From positions 1 to 64,000 of the forward strand of contig SCRN01000017.1 in the NCBI GenBank assembly GCA_004322045.1: DNA of 64,000 nt, in the 5' to 3' direction. The DNA is from Paraburkholderia sp. (GTDB lineage: Bacteria; Pseudomonadota; Gammaproteobacteria; Burkholderiales; Burkholderiaceae). Every line of letters begins with the position of its first letter. The first letter of the stretch is position 1. The position numbers and the translations under genes were made by a program. Below the pieces are notes generated by a model. The model saw only the letters and a program-made list of their open reading frames with translations, made no database searches and was not told the DNA's origin. Below are positions 26,590 through 34,408 of this stretch, piece after piece.

Positions 26590-28269
26590 ATGAGTGAAGC
26601 GATCGAAGTCAAGGTGCCGGACATCGGCGACTACAAAGACGTGCCCGTCATCGAGATCCTCGTGAAGGCCGGCGACGCCGTCGAAAAAGAACAGTCCCTC
26701 GTGACGCTGGAGTCGGACAAGGCGACGATGGACGTGCCGAGCCCGCAGGCGGGCACGGTCAAAGAAGTGAAGATCAAACAAGGCGATTCGGTGTCGGAAG
26801 GCACGTTGATCGTGCTGCTCGAACCCGTTGCCGGCGGCACGCAAGATGCCAAACCCGCCCAGCCCAACGGCGCGGCGGGCGGCGCGCAACCGAGCGCGCC
26901 CGCGCAGGCGGCGGCAGCGCCCGCAGCCGCCGGCGGCGGCAGCGTGCAGGAAGTGAAGGTGCCGGACATCGGCGACTACAAGGACGTGCCCGTCATCGAA
27001 GTCGTGGTCAAGCCCGGCGACGTGGTCGAGAAAGAGCAGTCGCTCATGACGCTCGAATCGGACAAGGCGACGATGGACGTGCCGAGCCCGGTGGCCGGCG
27101 TCGTCAAGGAAGTGAAGGTGAAGGTGGGCGATACGGTGTCGGAGGGCACGTTGATCGTCCTCGTCGAGGCGCAAGGCGCGCAGAGCGCCGCCCCGGCGGC
27201 GCCTGCGAAGGAGCCTGCCGCAGCCGCCAAGAAGGTGGAACCGCCTGCCGATTCGCCGAGCGAAGATGCGCGGCACAGCATGCCGGCTCAACCGTCCGCG
27301 CTTGCACAAGCGCCGATTATTCCGGCCGGCGAAGGCGGAGCGCGCCGGCCGAGCCATGCATCGCCTTCCGTGCGCAAGTTCGCGCGCGAGCTCGGCGTCG
27401 ACGTCGCTCAAGTACCTGGCACCGGGCCGAAGGGTCGCATCACGCAGGATGACATCACTTCGTTCGTCAAGGGCGTGATGACAGGACAGCGCGCGGTTGC
27501 GGGCGGCGCGCCCGCCGCCTCGGCCGGCGGCGGCGAGCTCAATCTGCTGCCGTGGCCGAAGGTGGACTTTGCGAAGTTCGGCTCCATCGATTCGAAGCCG
27601 CTCTCGCGCATCAAGAAGATCTCGGGCGCCAATCTGCATCGCAATTGGGTCATGATTCCGCACGTCACGAACAACGATGAAGCGGATATCACCGAGCTCG
27701 AAGCGCTGCGGGTGCAGTTGAACAAGGAAAACGAAAAAGCGGGCGTGAAGATCACAATGCTCGCATTCGTCATCAAGGCCGCGGTATCGGCATTGCGCAA
27801 ATTCCCGACGTTCAACGCGAGTCTCGACGGCGACAATTTGGTCTTCAAGCAGTACTACCACGTCGGCTTCGCGGCCGATACGCCGAACGGTCTCGTGGTT
27901 CCGGTCATTCGCGATGCGGACAAGAAGGGGCTCATCGACATCGCCAAGGAAATGGCCGAGCTGTCCAAGCTCGCGCGCGAAGGCAAGCTCAAGCCCGATC
28001 AGATGCAAGGCGGCTGCTTCTCGATTTCCTCGCTCGGCGGTATCGGCGGCACGCATTTCACGCCGATCATCAACGCACCCGAAGTGGCGATTCTCGGGCT
28101 GTCGCGCAGCGCCATGAAGCCCGTGTGGGACGGCAAGCAGTTCGTGCCGCGCCTCACGCTGCCGCTCTCGCTCTCGTACGATCACCGCGTGATCGACGGT
28201 GCGGCTGCCGCGCGCTTCAACGCGTATCTCGGTGCGCTGCTCGCCGATTTCCGGCGCGTGATTCTTTAA
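26590..28269 (+). CDS. aceF: Pyruvate dehydrogenase E2, dihydrolipoamide acetyltransferase
   Basis: Core of the pyruvate dehydrogenase complex; transfers the acetyl group from lipoate to CoA. The 559 residues show two lipoyl domains (about 1-78 and 117-195), each with the lipoylation site ESDKATMDVPSP, joined by Ala/Pro-rich linkers. A peripheral-subunit-binding domain follows at about 255-292 (SPSVRKFARELGVDVAQV), then the catalytic domain with the active-site histidine in SYDHRVIDGA near residue 531. Two lipoyl domains are common in betaproteobacteria, against three in E. coli. aceE lies 84 bases upstream and lpdA 39 bases downstream. Confidence 0.98.
   Translation: MSEAIEVKVPDIGDYKDVPVIEILVKAGDAVEKEQSLVTLESDKATMDVPSPQAGTVKEVKIKQGDSVSEGTLIVLLEPVAGGTQDAKPAQPNGAAGGAQPSAPAQAAAAPAAAGGGSVQEVKVPDIGDYKDVPVIEVVVKPGDVVEKEQSLMTLESDKATMDVPSPVAGVVKEVKVKVGDTVSEGTLIVLVEAQGAQSAAPAAPAKEPAAAAKKVEPPADSPSEDARHSMPAQPSALAQAPIIPAGEGGARRPSHASPSVRKFARELGVDVAQVPGTGPKGRITQDDITSFVKGVMTGQRAVAGGAPAASAGGGELNLLPWPKVDFAKFGSIDSKPLSRIKKISGANLHRNWVMIPHVTNNDEADITELEALRVQLNKENEKAGVKITMLAFVIKAAVSALRKFPTFNASLDGDNLVFKQYYHVGFAADTPNGLVVPVIRDADKKGLIDIAKEMAELSKLAREGKLKPDQMQGGCFSISSLGGIGGTHFTPIINAPEVAILGLSRSAMKPVWDGKQFVPRLTLPLSLSYDHRVIDGAAAARFNAYLGALLADFRRVIL
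26605..27000 (+). repeat. Direct repeat encoding the two lipoyl domains of aceF
   Basis: The segment 26605-26655 recurs at 26950-27000, offset by exactly 345 bases (115 codons), with only a few silent changes. The identity at DNA level is higher than needed to keep the protein sequence, suggesting recent duplication or gene conversion between the two domain copies. Confidence 0.8.
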
Positions 28270-28308
28270 TCGTCGAATACGGCGCAGTCCAAAAACAAGG
28301 GGACGTGA

Positions 28309-30102
28309 ATGAGTCTCGTCGAAGTGAAGGTGCCGGATATCGGCGATTTCAACGAAGTCGACGTTATCGAGGTCAACATCAAGCCTGGCGATGTGATCGA
28401 GAAAGAGCAGTCGCTGCTTACGCTCGAATCGGATAAGGCGTCGATGGAAGTGCCGAGCGATGTGGCCGGCACGGTCAAGGAAGTGAAAATCAAAGCCGGC
28501 GACAAGGTGTCGCAAGGGATGGTGATCGCGCTCGTCGAGGCGGCAACTGCGGCGCCTGCGCCCGCGCCCGCCAAGGCGGCGAGCGCGCCGCCGGCTGCCG
28601 CAGCGCCGGCGCCGGCCAAGAGCGCGGCGCAGGCTCCCGCCTCGAACGGCGCGGCCCCCGCGCCCGCAGCAGGCAGCTACGCCGGTGCGGCCGACATCGA
28701 ATGCGACATGCTCGTGCTCGGCGCCGGTCCCGGCGGCTATTCGGCGGCATTCCGCTCGGCCGATCTGGGCATGAAGACGGTGCTCGTCGAGCGTTATTCG
28801 ACGCTCGGCGGTGTTTGCTTGAATGTCGGGTGCATTCCGTCGAAGGCGCTGCTGCATACGGCGCTCATCACGGATGAAGTCGCGGCCCTGGCCGAGCATG
28901 GCATCACGTTCGGCAAGCCGCAGATCGATCTCGACAAGCTGCGCGGATTCAAATCGGGCGTCGTCAAGAAGCTGACGACGGGCCTGGCCGGCATGGCGAA
29001 GGCACGCAAGGTTGAGGTGGCGACGGGTGTCGGCGCGTTCCTCGATCCGCACCATATGGAAGTGCAAGGCGAGGGCGGCAAGAAGGTCGTCAAGTTCAAG
29101 CAGGCGATCATCGCGGCCGGCTCGCAAGCCGTGAAGCTGCCGTTCATGCCGGAGGACCCGCGCGTCGTCGATTCGACGGGTGCGCTCGAATTGCGTCAAG
29201 TGCCGCAGCGCATGCTCGTCATCGGCGGGGGCATCATCGGCCTCGAAATGGCGACCGTCTATGCAACGCTCGGCGCGAAGATCGACGTCGTCGAAATGCT
29301 CGACGGCTTGATGATGGGCGCCGACCGCGACCTCGTGAAGGTCTGGGAGAAGTACAGCTCGAAGTATTTCTCGAGGGTGATGCTGCGCACGAAGACGGCT
29401 GCCGCCGAGGCGAAATCGGACGGTATCTACGTCAAGTTCGAAGGCGAGCAGGCGCCGGCCGAGCCGCAGCGCTACGACCTCGTGCTCGTCGCCGTCGGCC
29501 GCAGCCCGAACGGCAAGAAGATCGGTGCTGACAAGGCGGGCGTGACGGTAACGGATCGCGGCTTCATCGAAGTCGATAAGCAGATGCGCACGAACGTGCC
29601 GCATATCTTTGCCATCGGCGATATCGTCGGCCAGCCTATGCTCGCGCACAAGGCGGTCCACGAGGGGCATGTCGCAGCCGAGGCCGCGCATGGCGAGAAG
29701 GCGTACTTCGACGCGTTGCAAATTCCGTCCGTTGCTTATACGGACCCGGAAGTGGCATGGGCCGGCAAGACGGAAGATCAGTGCAAGGCCGAGGGCATCA
29801 AGTACGGCAAGGCGGTGTTCCCGTGGGCCGCGTCGGGCCGGGCGATCGCCAATGGCCGCGACGAGGGCTTCACGAAGCTGATCTTCGACGAGGAAACCCA
29901 TCGCGTGATCGGCGGCGGCATCGTCGGACTCAACGCCGGCGATCTGATCAGCGAAGTCTGTTTGGCGATCGAGATGGGGGCGGACGCGACCGATATCGGC
30001 CGCACGATCCATCCGCACCCGACGCTAGGCGAATCGGTCGGCATGGCTGCCGAACTGTTCGAAGGCGTGTGCACGGATTTGCCGCCGCAGCGAAAGAAGT
30101 AG
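28309..30102 (+). CDS. lpdA: Dihydrolipoyl dehydrogenase (E3) with N-terminal lipoyl domain
   Basis: Flavoenzyme that reoxidises dihydrolipoamide with NAD. The 597 residues are longer than the usual 475 because a lipoyl domain (residues 1-80, site ESDKASMEVPSD) and an Ala/Pro linker precede the enzyme. The FAD motif GAGPGGYSAAF is near residue 137, the redox disulfide GGVCLNVGCIPSK near 168, an NAD-binding GGGIIGLEMA near 305 and the C-terminal catalytic HPHPTLGE near 565. Lipoylated E3 fused this way is known in PDH operons of some betaproteobacteria. Last gene of the operon, followed by a strong terminator. Confidence 0.97.
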   Translation: MSLVEVKVPDIGDFNEVDVIEVNIKPGDVIEKEQSLLTLESDKASMEVPSDVAGTVKEVKIKAGDKVSQGMVIALVEAATAAPAPAPAKAASAPPAAAAPAPAKSAAQAPASNGAAPAPAAGSYAGAADIECDMLVLGAGPGGYSAAFRSADLGMKTVLVERYSTLGGVCLNVGCIPSKALLHTALITDEVAALAEHGITFGKPQIDLDKLRGFKSGVVKKLTTGLAGMAKARKVEVATGVGAFLDPHHMEVQGEGGKKVVKFKQAIIAAGSQAVKLPFMPEDPRVVDSTGALELRQVPQRMLVIGGGIIGLEMATVYATLGAKIDVVEMLDGLMMGADRDLVKVWEKYSSKYFSRVMLRTKTAAAEAKSDGIYVKFEGEQAPAEPQRYDLVLVAVGRSPNGKKIGADKAGVTVTDRGFIEVDKQMRTNVPHIFAIGDIVGQPMLAHKAVHEGHVAAEAAHGEKAYFDALQIPSVAYTDPEVAWAGKTEDQCKAEGIKYGKAVFPWAASGRAIANGRDEGFTKLIFDEETHRVIGGGIVGLNAGDLISEVCLAIEMGADATDIGRTIHPHPTLGESVGMAAELFEGVCTDLPPQRKK

Positions 30103-30136
30103 TGCGTTCGGAAAGCTGAAAGCGTCGGGAAGAAAT

Positions 30137-30172
30137 AAAAACGGCGCGCTCCCGTAAGGAGCGCGCCGTTTT
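30137..30172. terminator. Bidirectional terminator between lpdA and the phasin gene
   Basis: A perfect 15-bp stem (AAAACGGCGCGCTCC and its complement) with a 5-base loop, T-run on the plus strand and A-run giving T5 on the minus strand. It serves both converging genes. Confidence 0.93.
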
Positions 30173-30201
30173 GCGTTTCGGCGCAGTGCGCGGGCCGAGA
30201 C

Positions 30202-30783
30202 TTAGGCGGCCGTCTTCTTCGTGGCGGCAGCGCGCGAAGCTTGCGATGCTGCTTGCTGAGCAGCCTTCTGCGCAGCCGTGGCGGCGGCGTTGAAGTTGCT
30301 TTCGGCGATTTCGACAGCTTGCTTCGTGGCCTTGTGAACCGTTTCGTACGTCGTGTTGGCCGCGGTGATCGCCGACTTCATGACGGCGACAGCGGTTTCC
30401 GAGCCGGCCGGGGCATTCTTCGCAACGTTTTCGACGAGCGCTTGCACCTTGCGGTTTTGCTCTTCGTACTGGGCTTCCGCGACGCGTGCGAATTCAGCTT
30501 GCGTGGCCGAGGCGATTTCGTACAGATGACGACCGTACGAGAGCACCTTTTCGGCGACCGGTTGCGTCAGGCTGGCTTGCAGCGCGACGAATTCTTGCGC
30601 ATCCTTCACCGACAGCGCACGTTGTGCGTTTTCCTGGCCTTCTGCGAGCGTCGACTTCACCACTTGCAGGTTCAGTTCGACAAGCTTCTCGATGCCTTCG
30701 AACGCCTTGTTCGTCAGACCGAAGAGGGCTTCGAGGTTCGCTTTTTGTGCTGCGGCGAATTGCTCAGGTGTCAGCAGAGTCAT
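30202..30783 (-). CDS. phaP: Phasin family protein
   Basis: A 193-residue, mostly helical protein that coats polyhydroxyalkanoate granules. The N-terminal [21 protein letters not shown] and the following [17 protein letters not shown] block are characteristic of the betaproteobacterial phasin family; the C-terminus is an Ala/Gln/Lys-rich tail. The start at 30783 has an AGGAG site 7 bases upstream. A strong promoter (TTGACA, 16-base spacer, TAAAAT) with operator-like repeats precedes it, fitting the repression by PhaR known for phasin genes. Confidence 0.93.
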   Translation of the reverse strand: MTLLTPEQFAAAQKANLEALFGLTNKAFEGIEKLVELNLQVVKSTLAEGQENAQRALSVKDAQEFVALQASLTQPVAEKVLSYGRHLYEIASATQAEFARVAEAQYEEQNRKVQALVENVAKNAPAGSETAVAVMKSAITAANTTYETVHKATKQAVEIAESNFNAAATAAQKAAQQAASQASRAAATKKTAA

Positions 30784-30872
30784 CTTTTCGCTCCTGAAAG
30801 TCGACCTGTTTCGTCAGGCCGAATGGGGTGGAATGGCTAAATTTGCGAGGCGCTTCTTAGGTTCGACGCCTT

Positions 30873-30946
30873 TTGTGCGTCGCAACAACGGTTCCCATTT
30901 TAGAACGACGCGCACAAATGTCAAGCACATTTTGTGCGCCGCACAA
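30873..30946 (-). promoter_or_regulatory. phaP promoter with three operator-like TTGTGCG elements
   Basis: On the minus strand the -35 TTGACA lies at 30924-30919 and the -10 TAAAAT at 30902-30897, 16 bases apart. A perfect inverted repeat TTGTGCG-C-CGCACAA is at 30932-30946, upstream of the -35. An arm GCGCACAAA (30910-30918) sits in the spacer, and a quasi-palindrome TTGTGCG-T-CGCAACA (30873-30887) lies about at the start site. This placing is what a repressor blocking polymerase would need. Confidence 0.8.
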
Positions 30947-31340
30947 TAGTGTGATTTTCTAGTGAAAACAATGCGTTGCGAATATTTGGGGTCGTGACGA
31001 TGGTATCGTTTTCCGGTGTCGCCGTTCATGGGGACAGATTGCCGCAGCGCCATGCCGCGGCGCGGTGTTCCGGGCATGTGCGCTACCCCGCGGACAATTC
31101 GCCGGCGCGGCGGTAAACCAAACACAGGTCTGGCGCGTTATGCGGCATTGGCTCGAGGGGCACCGCTCGATGGCAGAAAGATGCCCGACGGAGTGAACGT
31201 TTTCGCTCAAGTTCGGACAAATACCGCCGTTATGCGGTTACGGCCCTAGTAGGCGACGCGGCGTGTCTGCAAGATCCGTGCATGACCCGCGCAACCCCAT
31301 TTTACAAATTGGATCAAGGACGGCCCATAAGTGCTTAATA
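30947..31340. other. Non-coding gap between phaP and the D,D-peptidase gene
   Basis: Nearly 400 bases without a convincing gene on either strand. Short open frames here have Arg-rich compositions typical of chance. A 10-bp stem with one bulge (GCGC/CATGCC with GGCATG/GCGC) spans 31047-31083, and a smaller one, ACCGC-GCGGT, lies near 31223-31239. A small RNA is possible but not shown. Confidence 0.4.
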
Positions 31341-31369
31341 TTGCGAATTTTTCGTAGCTTTACTACACT
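31341..31369 (+). promoter_or_regulatory. Candidate promoter of the D,D-peptidase gene
   Basis: -35 TTGCGA at 31341-31346 and -10 TACACT at 31364-31369 with a 17-base spacer, giving a leader of roughly 30 bases. Confidence 0.55.
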
Positions 31370-31407
31370 TGCCGTCACCCGTCCGCCACTCCTGCTTCAG
31401 AACACCA

Positions 31408-32529
31408 ATGAAAATCGCTCTGTTTTCGTCGCTCACCGTGATGCGAAGCGTGGCGCTCGGCACAATCGTGTCCGCTGCCGCCAGCGCCGTTCTCGTGACG
31501 GCGACGCTTGCGGCCCCGGCGAATGCGTTCGCCGCTACCGCCACAGCCCCGGCGCATCGGCCGGTTCATAAAAAGCATCTCAAGAAAGAGGCGAAAGCCG
31601 CTGCTTCGACGGCTGCGGCCGAACCGGTCAAACGCAAGCGCGTGACCTACACGCTGCGCGGCCATGGCCGGCACGGCGTCCATCGGGTCGCGTTCGAACC
31701 GCGCTCGCCTACGGCCGGGCAGGCTTTCGGCCTGCAAGACACGCCCGAAGGCGTCGCACTGCGCTCCAATGTCGCATTCGTCGTCGATCAGAACACCTCC
31801 GAAGTGCTGTTCGACAAGAATTCGACCTCGGTCGTGCCCATCGCGTCCATTACCAAACTGATGACGGCGATGGTCGTGCTCGATTCGAAGTCCCCGCTCA
31901 CCGATCAGATCGAGGTGACCGACGAGGACCGCGACTACGAGAAGCATACGGGCTCGCGCCTGCACGTGGGGGCGGTCTTGTCACGCGAAGACATGCTGCA
32001 TATCGCGTTGATGGCGTCGGAGAATCGCGCTGCGGCTGCGCTGTCGCGTTACTTCCCGGGCGGGCGGCCCGCGTTCGTCGCGGCGATGAACGCCAAAGCC
32101 AAAGCGCTCGGCATGAACGACACGCATTTCGAGAACCCAACAGGCTTGACGAGCCATAATGTCTCGACGGCGCGCGATCTCGTCAAGATGATCAATGCGG
32201 CGTACCAATACCCGGTCATCCGCAAGTTCTCGACCGATCGCAGCTATGAGGTCTACCCCGGCAGGGGCGTGCTGGCTTATAACAGCACCAATGCGCTCGT
32301 GCGCAACCCGACCTGGGACATCGGTTTGCAGAAGACGGGTTTCATCAATGAAGCAGGCGAGTGCCTGGTGATGCAGGCCACCATCCATGGCCGCCCGGTG
32401 GTGATGGTTTTGCTCGACTCTTCGGGTAAATACTCGCGTTTTGCCGATGCTACGCGCCTGCGCAAATGGCTCGACGAGTCCGACGGCCAACGCATTACGA
32501 GCGCGGACGCTGGTGGTCGCGGCACCTAA
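31408..32529 (+). CDS. D-alanyl-D-alanine endopeptidase/carboxypeptidase (S11, PbpG-like)
   Basis: A 373-residue exported penicillin-binding serine peptidase acting on peptidoglycan cross-links in the periplasm. A signal peptide covers about residues 1-43, followed by a His/Lys/Ala-rich stretch. The three catalytic motifs are seen: SITK (in PIASITKLMTAMVVLD), SEN (ALMASENRAAAAL) and KTG (GLQKTGFINEAG). The lack of a long C-terminal domain or amphipathic anchor resembles PbpG (PBP7) rather than DacA. The ATG at 31408 is chosen because the signal sequence starts there. Confidence 0.92.
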   Translation: MKIALFSSLTVMRSVALGTIVSAAASAVLVTATLAAPANAFAATATAPAHRPVHKKHLKKEAKAAASTAAAEPVKRKRVTYTLRGHGRHGVHRVAFEPRSPTAGQAFGLQDTPEGVALRSNVAFVVDQNTSEVLFDKNSTSVVPIASITKLMTAMVVLDSKSPLTDQIEVTDEDRDYEKHTGSRLHVGAVLSREDMLHIALMASENRAAAALSRYFPGGRPAFVAAMNAKAKALGMNDTHFENPTGLTSHNVSTARDLVKMINAAYQYPVIRKFSTDRSYEVYPGRGVLAYNSTNALVRNPTWDIGLQKTGFINEAGECLVMQATIHGRPVVMVLLDSSGKYSRFADATRLRKWLDESDGQRITSADAGGRGT

Positions 32530-32595
32530 TCGCGGCACCTACATCGCGACACATAAAGCCGGTGCCGCACGCTCGATCGGCGAAGCGGCTCAACG

Positions 32596-32626
32596 AAAAA
32601 GCCCCGCATTCAACGCGGGGCTTTTT
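32596..32626. terminator. Bidirectional terminator between the D,D-peptidase and IclR genes
   Basis: A 12-bp stem AAAAAGCCCCGC / GCGGGGCTTTTT with a 7-base loop, with T-runs on both strands, between two converging genes. Confidence 0.93.
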
Positions 32627-32645
32627 GCGTTCCGTGAGCGAGAGA

Positions 32646-33458
32646 TTAGTGCGAGCCCGCTTTTCGCTGGACTTCCGGCGCCGCCGCTTCGGGGTGATAA
32701 CCGAGCGATTCCGAGATGACCAGCGCAGTGTGGTTCAGTTGCGCGATCCACGCGTCTTGTAGCCGATCGGCTGGCGCCGACAATGACAAGCCGGCCACGA
32801 GCTTGCCCGTATCGTCGTAGATGCCCGCGGCGATGCAGCGCACCCCGAGTTCGAGTTCCTCGTTATCGCGCGCGCACGCTTGCTGGCGCACCTGGGTGAG
32901 TTCCTTTTCCAGCCTCGAGATATCGGTGATGCTGTTTTGCGTGTGGCCCGATAATCCGGTTCTCATCGCATAGGCGCGCACGCGCGACGCCTCGTCTGCC
33001 GCGAGGAAAAGCTTGCCGACCGAAGTCAGGTGCAGCGGGGCACGCCCCCCGATCGCGCGCACGACCTGCATGCCCGAGCGCTCGGAGTAGGCGCGCTCGA
33101 TATAAACGATCTCATCGCCTTGGCGCACCGATAGATTCACCGTTTGTCCCGTCATGCGGTGCAACTCGCGCATCGGCGCGAGCGCGGCATCGCGCACCGA
33201 CAGCCGTGCCTTGACCAGATTGCCGAGTTCGAGCAGTCGCATGCCCAGGCGATAAGTGCCCGGATCGGAGCGATCCACGAGACGGCACGTCACCATGTCG
33301 TTCAAGATGCGATGCGCCGTGGAGGGGTGCAACGCGGTACCTAGCGCGAGCTCCTTGAGGCTGACCGGATCGGTATGGGCGGCAAGGGCGTCGAGCAGAC
33401 GCATCATGCGTTCGATGACTTGGATCGACGTTTTGGAGTCCTGCTTCGTCTCGCTCAT
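32646..33458 (-). CDS. IclR family transcriptional regulator
   Basis: A 270-residue regulator with an N-terminal winged helix-turn-helix (LKELALGTALHPSTAHRILNDM, in two parts around residues 35-57) and a C-terminal ligand-binding domain with the family blocks RAPLHLTSVGKLFLA and ELELGVRCIAAGIYDDTG. The ligand is unknown. It is divergent from lutA-lutB across 178 bases, so control of lactate or related organic-acid use is a reasonable guess from position, not from any visible site. Confidence 0.92.
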   Translation of the reverse strand: MSETKQDSKTSIQVIERMMRLLDALAAHTDPVSLKELALGTALHPSTAHRILNDMVTCRLVDRSDPGTYRLGMRLLELGNLVKARLSVRDAALAPMRELHRMTGQTVNLSVRQGDEIVYIERAYSERSGMQVVRAIGGRAPLHLTSVGKLFLAADEASRVRAYAMRTGLSGHTQNSITDISRLEKELTQVRQQACARDNEELELGVRCIAAGIYDDTGKLVAGLSLSAPADRLQDAWIAQLNHTALVISESLGYHPEAAAPEVQRKAGSH

Positions 33459-33636
33459 TGGAAATCGATTGACTCGGCAATTAATAGATGGGGTCCATTG
33501 TATCTCGTATTGTGAAAAAAGCGAACGCCGTTTGAATGCGCCCTCGGATCGGCGTCGCGCCTTTTTTCGATTTATCCCACCGCTTCAAGCCACAAACGTC
33601 GGATAATCGACCCATTTCGTACATCTTTGGGTGCCC

Positions 33637-34365
33637 ATGCGAGTTGGACTATTTGTCACATGTCTGATCGATCTGATGCGCCCCGAGATCGGTTTCTCGG
33701 CGCTCAAGTTGCTCGAGCAGGCCGGTTTCGACGTGAGCGTGCCGCCGGCCCAAACCTGCTGCGGACAGCCGGCTTATAACTCGGGCGAGCGCCGCATCGC
33801 ACGCGATCTTGCTGAGAAGATGCTGCGCGAGTTCGAGCAGTTCGACTATGTCGTGGTTCCGTCGGGTTCGTGCGGCGGGATGGTCGCCGCGCATTACGGC
33901 GATCTGTTTCGTGACGATCCCGAACTGACGGGACGCTACGAGCGGTTGCGGCCAAAAGTTTATGAGTTGACCGATTTTCTCGTCAAGGTCGCGAAAGTGC
34001 GCTTGGAGCCCGGTTCATTCGCGGGGCCGGTGACGTATCACGATTCGTGCTCGGGGCTGCGCGAGCTAGGCGTGAAATCCCAACCGCGCGAGTTGCTCGC
34101 GCAGCGCGGCGTCGCCGTGACGGAGATGAAGGACTGCGAGCATTGCTGCGGCTTCGGCGGCACCTTCGCCGTGAAGTACGGCAATATTTCGACGGCCATC
34201 GTCGACGAGAAATGCGCGAATGTCCAAGCGAGCGGAACCGGCTGCGTCGTGCTGGGCGACCTGGGTTGCATGCTGAACATCGAAGGGCGGCTGCGTCGTA
34301 CGGGCGACACCACGACGCGCGTGCTGCATATCGCTCAAGTCCTGGCCGGCGACGCCGACCAATAA
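33637..34365 (+). CDS. lutA: LutA/YkgE-type Fe-S oxidoreductase subunit
   Basis: A 242-residue protein with two CCG-type cysteine motifs, QTCCGQPAYNSG near residue 46 and CEHCCGFGGTF near residue 170, as in the LutA subunit of L-lactate oxidation complexes. GTG at 33631 is rejected in favour of the ATG at 33637, which gives the normal MRVGLFVTCLIDLMRP start. It is followed by lutB after 43 bases; the two are likely co-transcribed. Confidence 0.92.
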   Translation: MRVGLFVTCLIDLMRPEIGFSALKLLEQAGFDVSVPPAQTCCGQPAYNSGERRIARDLAEKMLREFEQFDYVVVPSGSCGGMVAAHYGDLFRDDPELTGRYERLRPKVYELTDFLVKVAKVRLEPGSFAGPVTYHDSCSGLRELGVKSQPRELLAQRGVAVTEMKDCEHCCGFGGTFAVKYGNISTAIVDEKCANVQASGTGCVVLGDLGCMLNIEGRLRRTGDTTTRVLHIAQVLAGDADQ

Positions 34366-34408
34366 GGCGCCACGCCGCATTCTCGAAACGAGACCGATCG
34401 GGCCATTC

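Noticed and set aside
23707-30018. A 6.3-kb uninterrupted frame on the minus strand opposite aceE-aceF-lpdA
   Set aside because: It mirrors three firmly identified genes; the codon bias of GC-rich genes leaves the antisense frame free of stops. The sequence is Arg/His/Asp-rich with no domain and no ribosome site.
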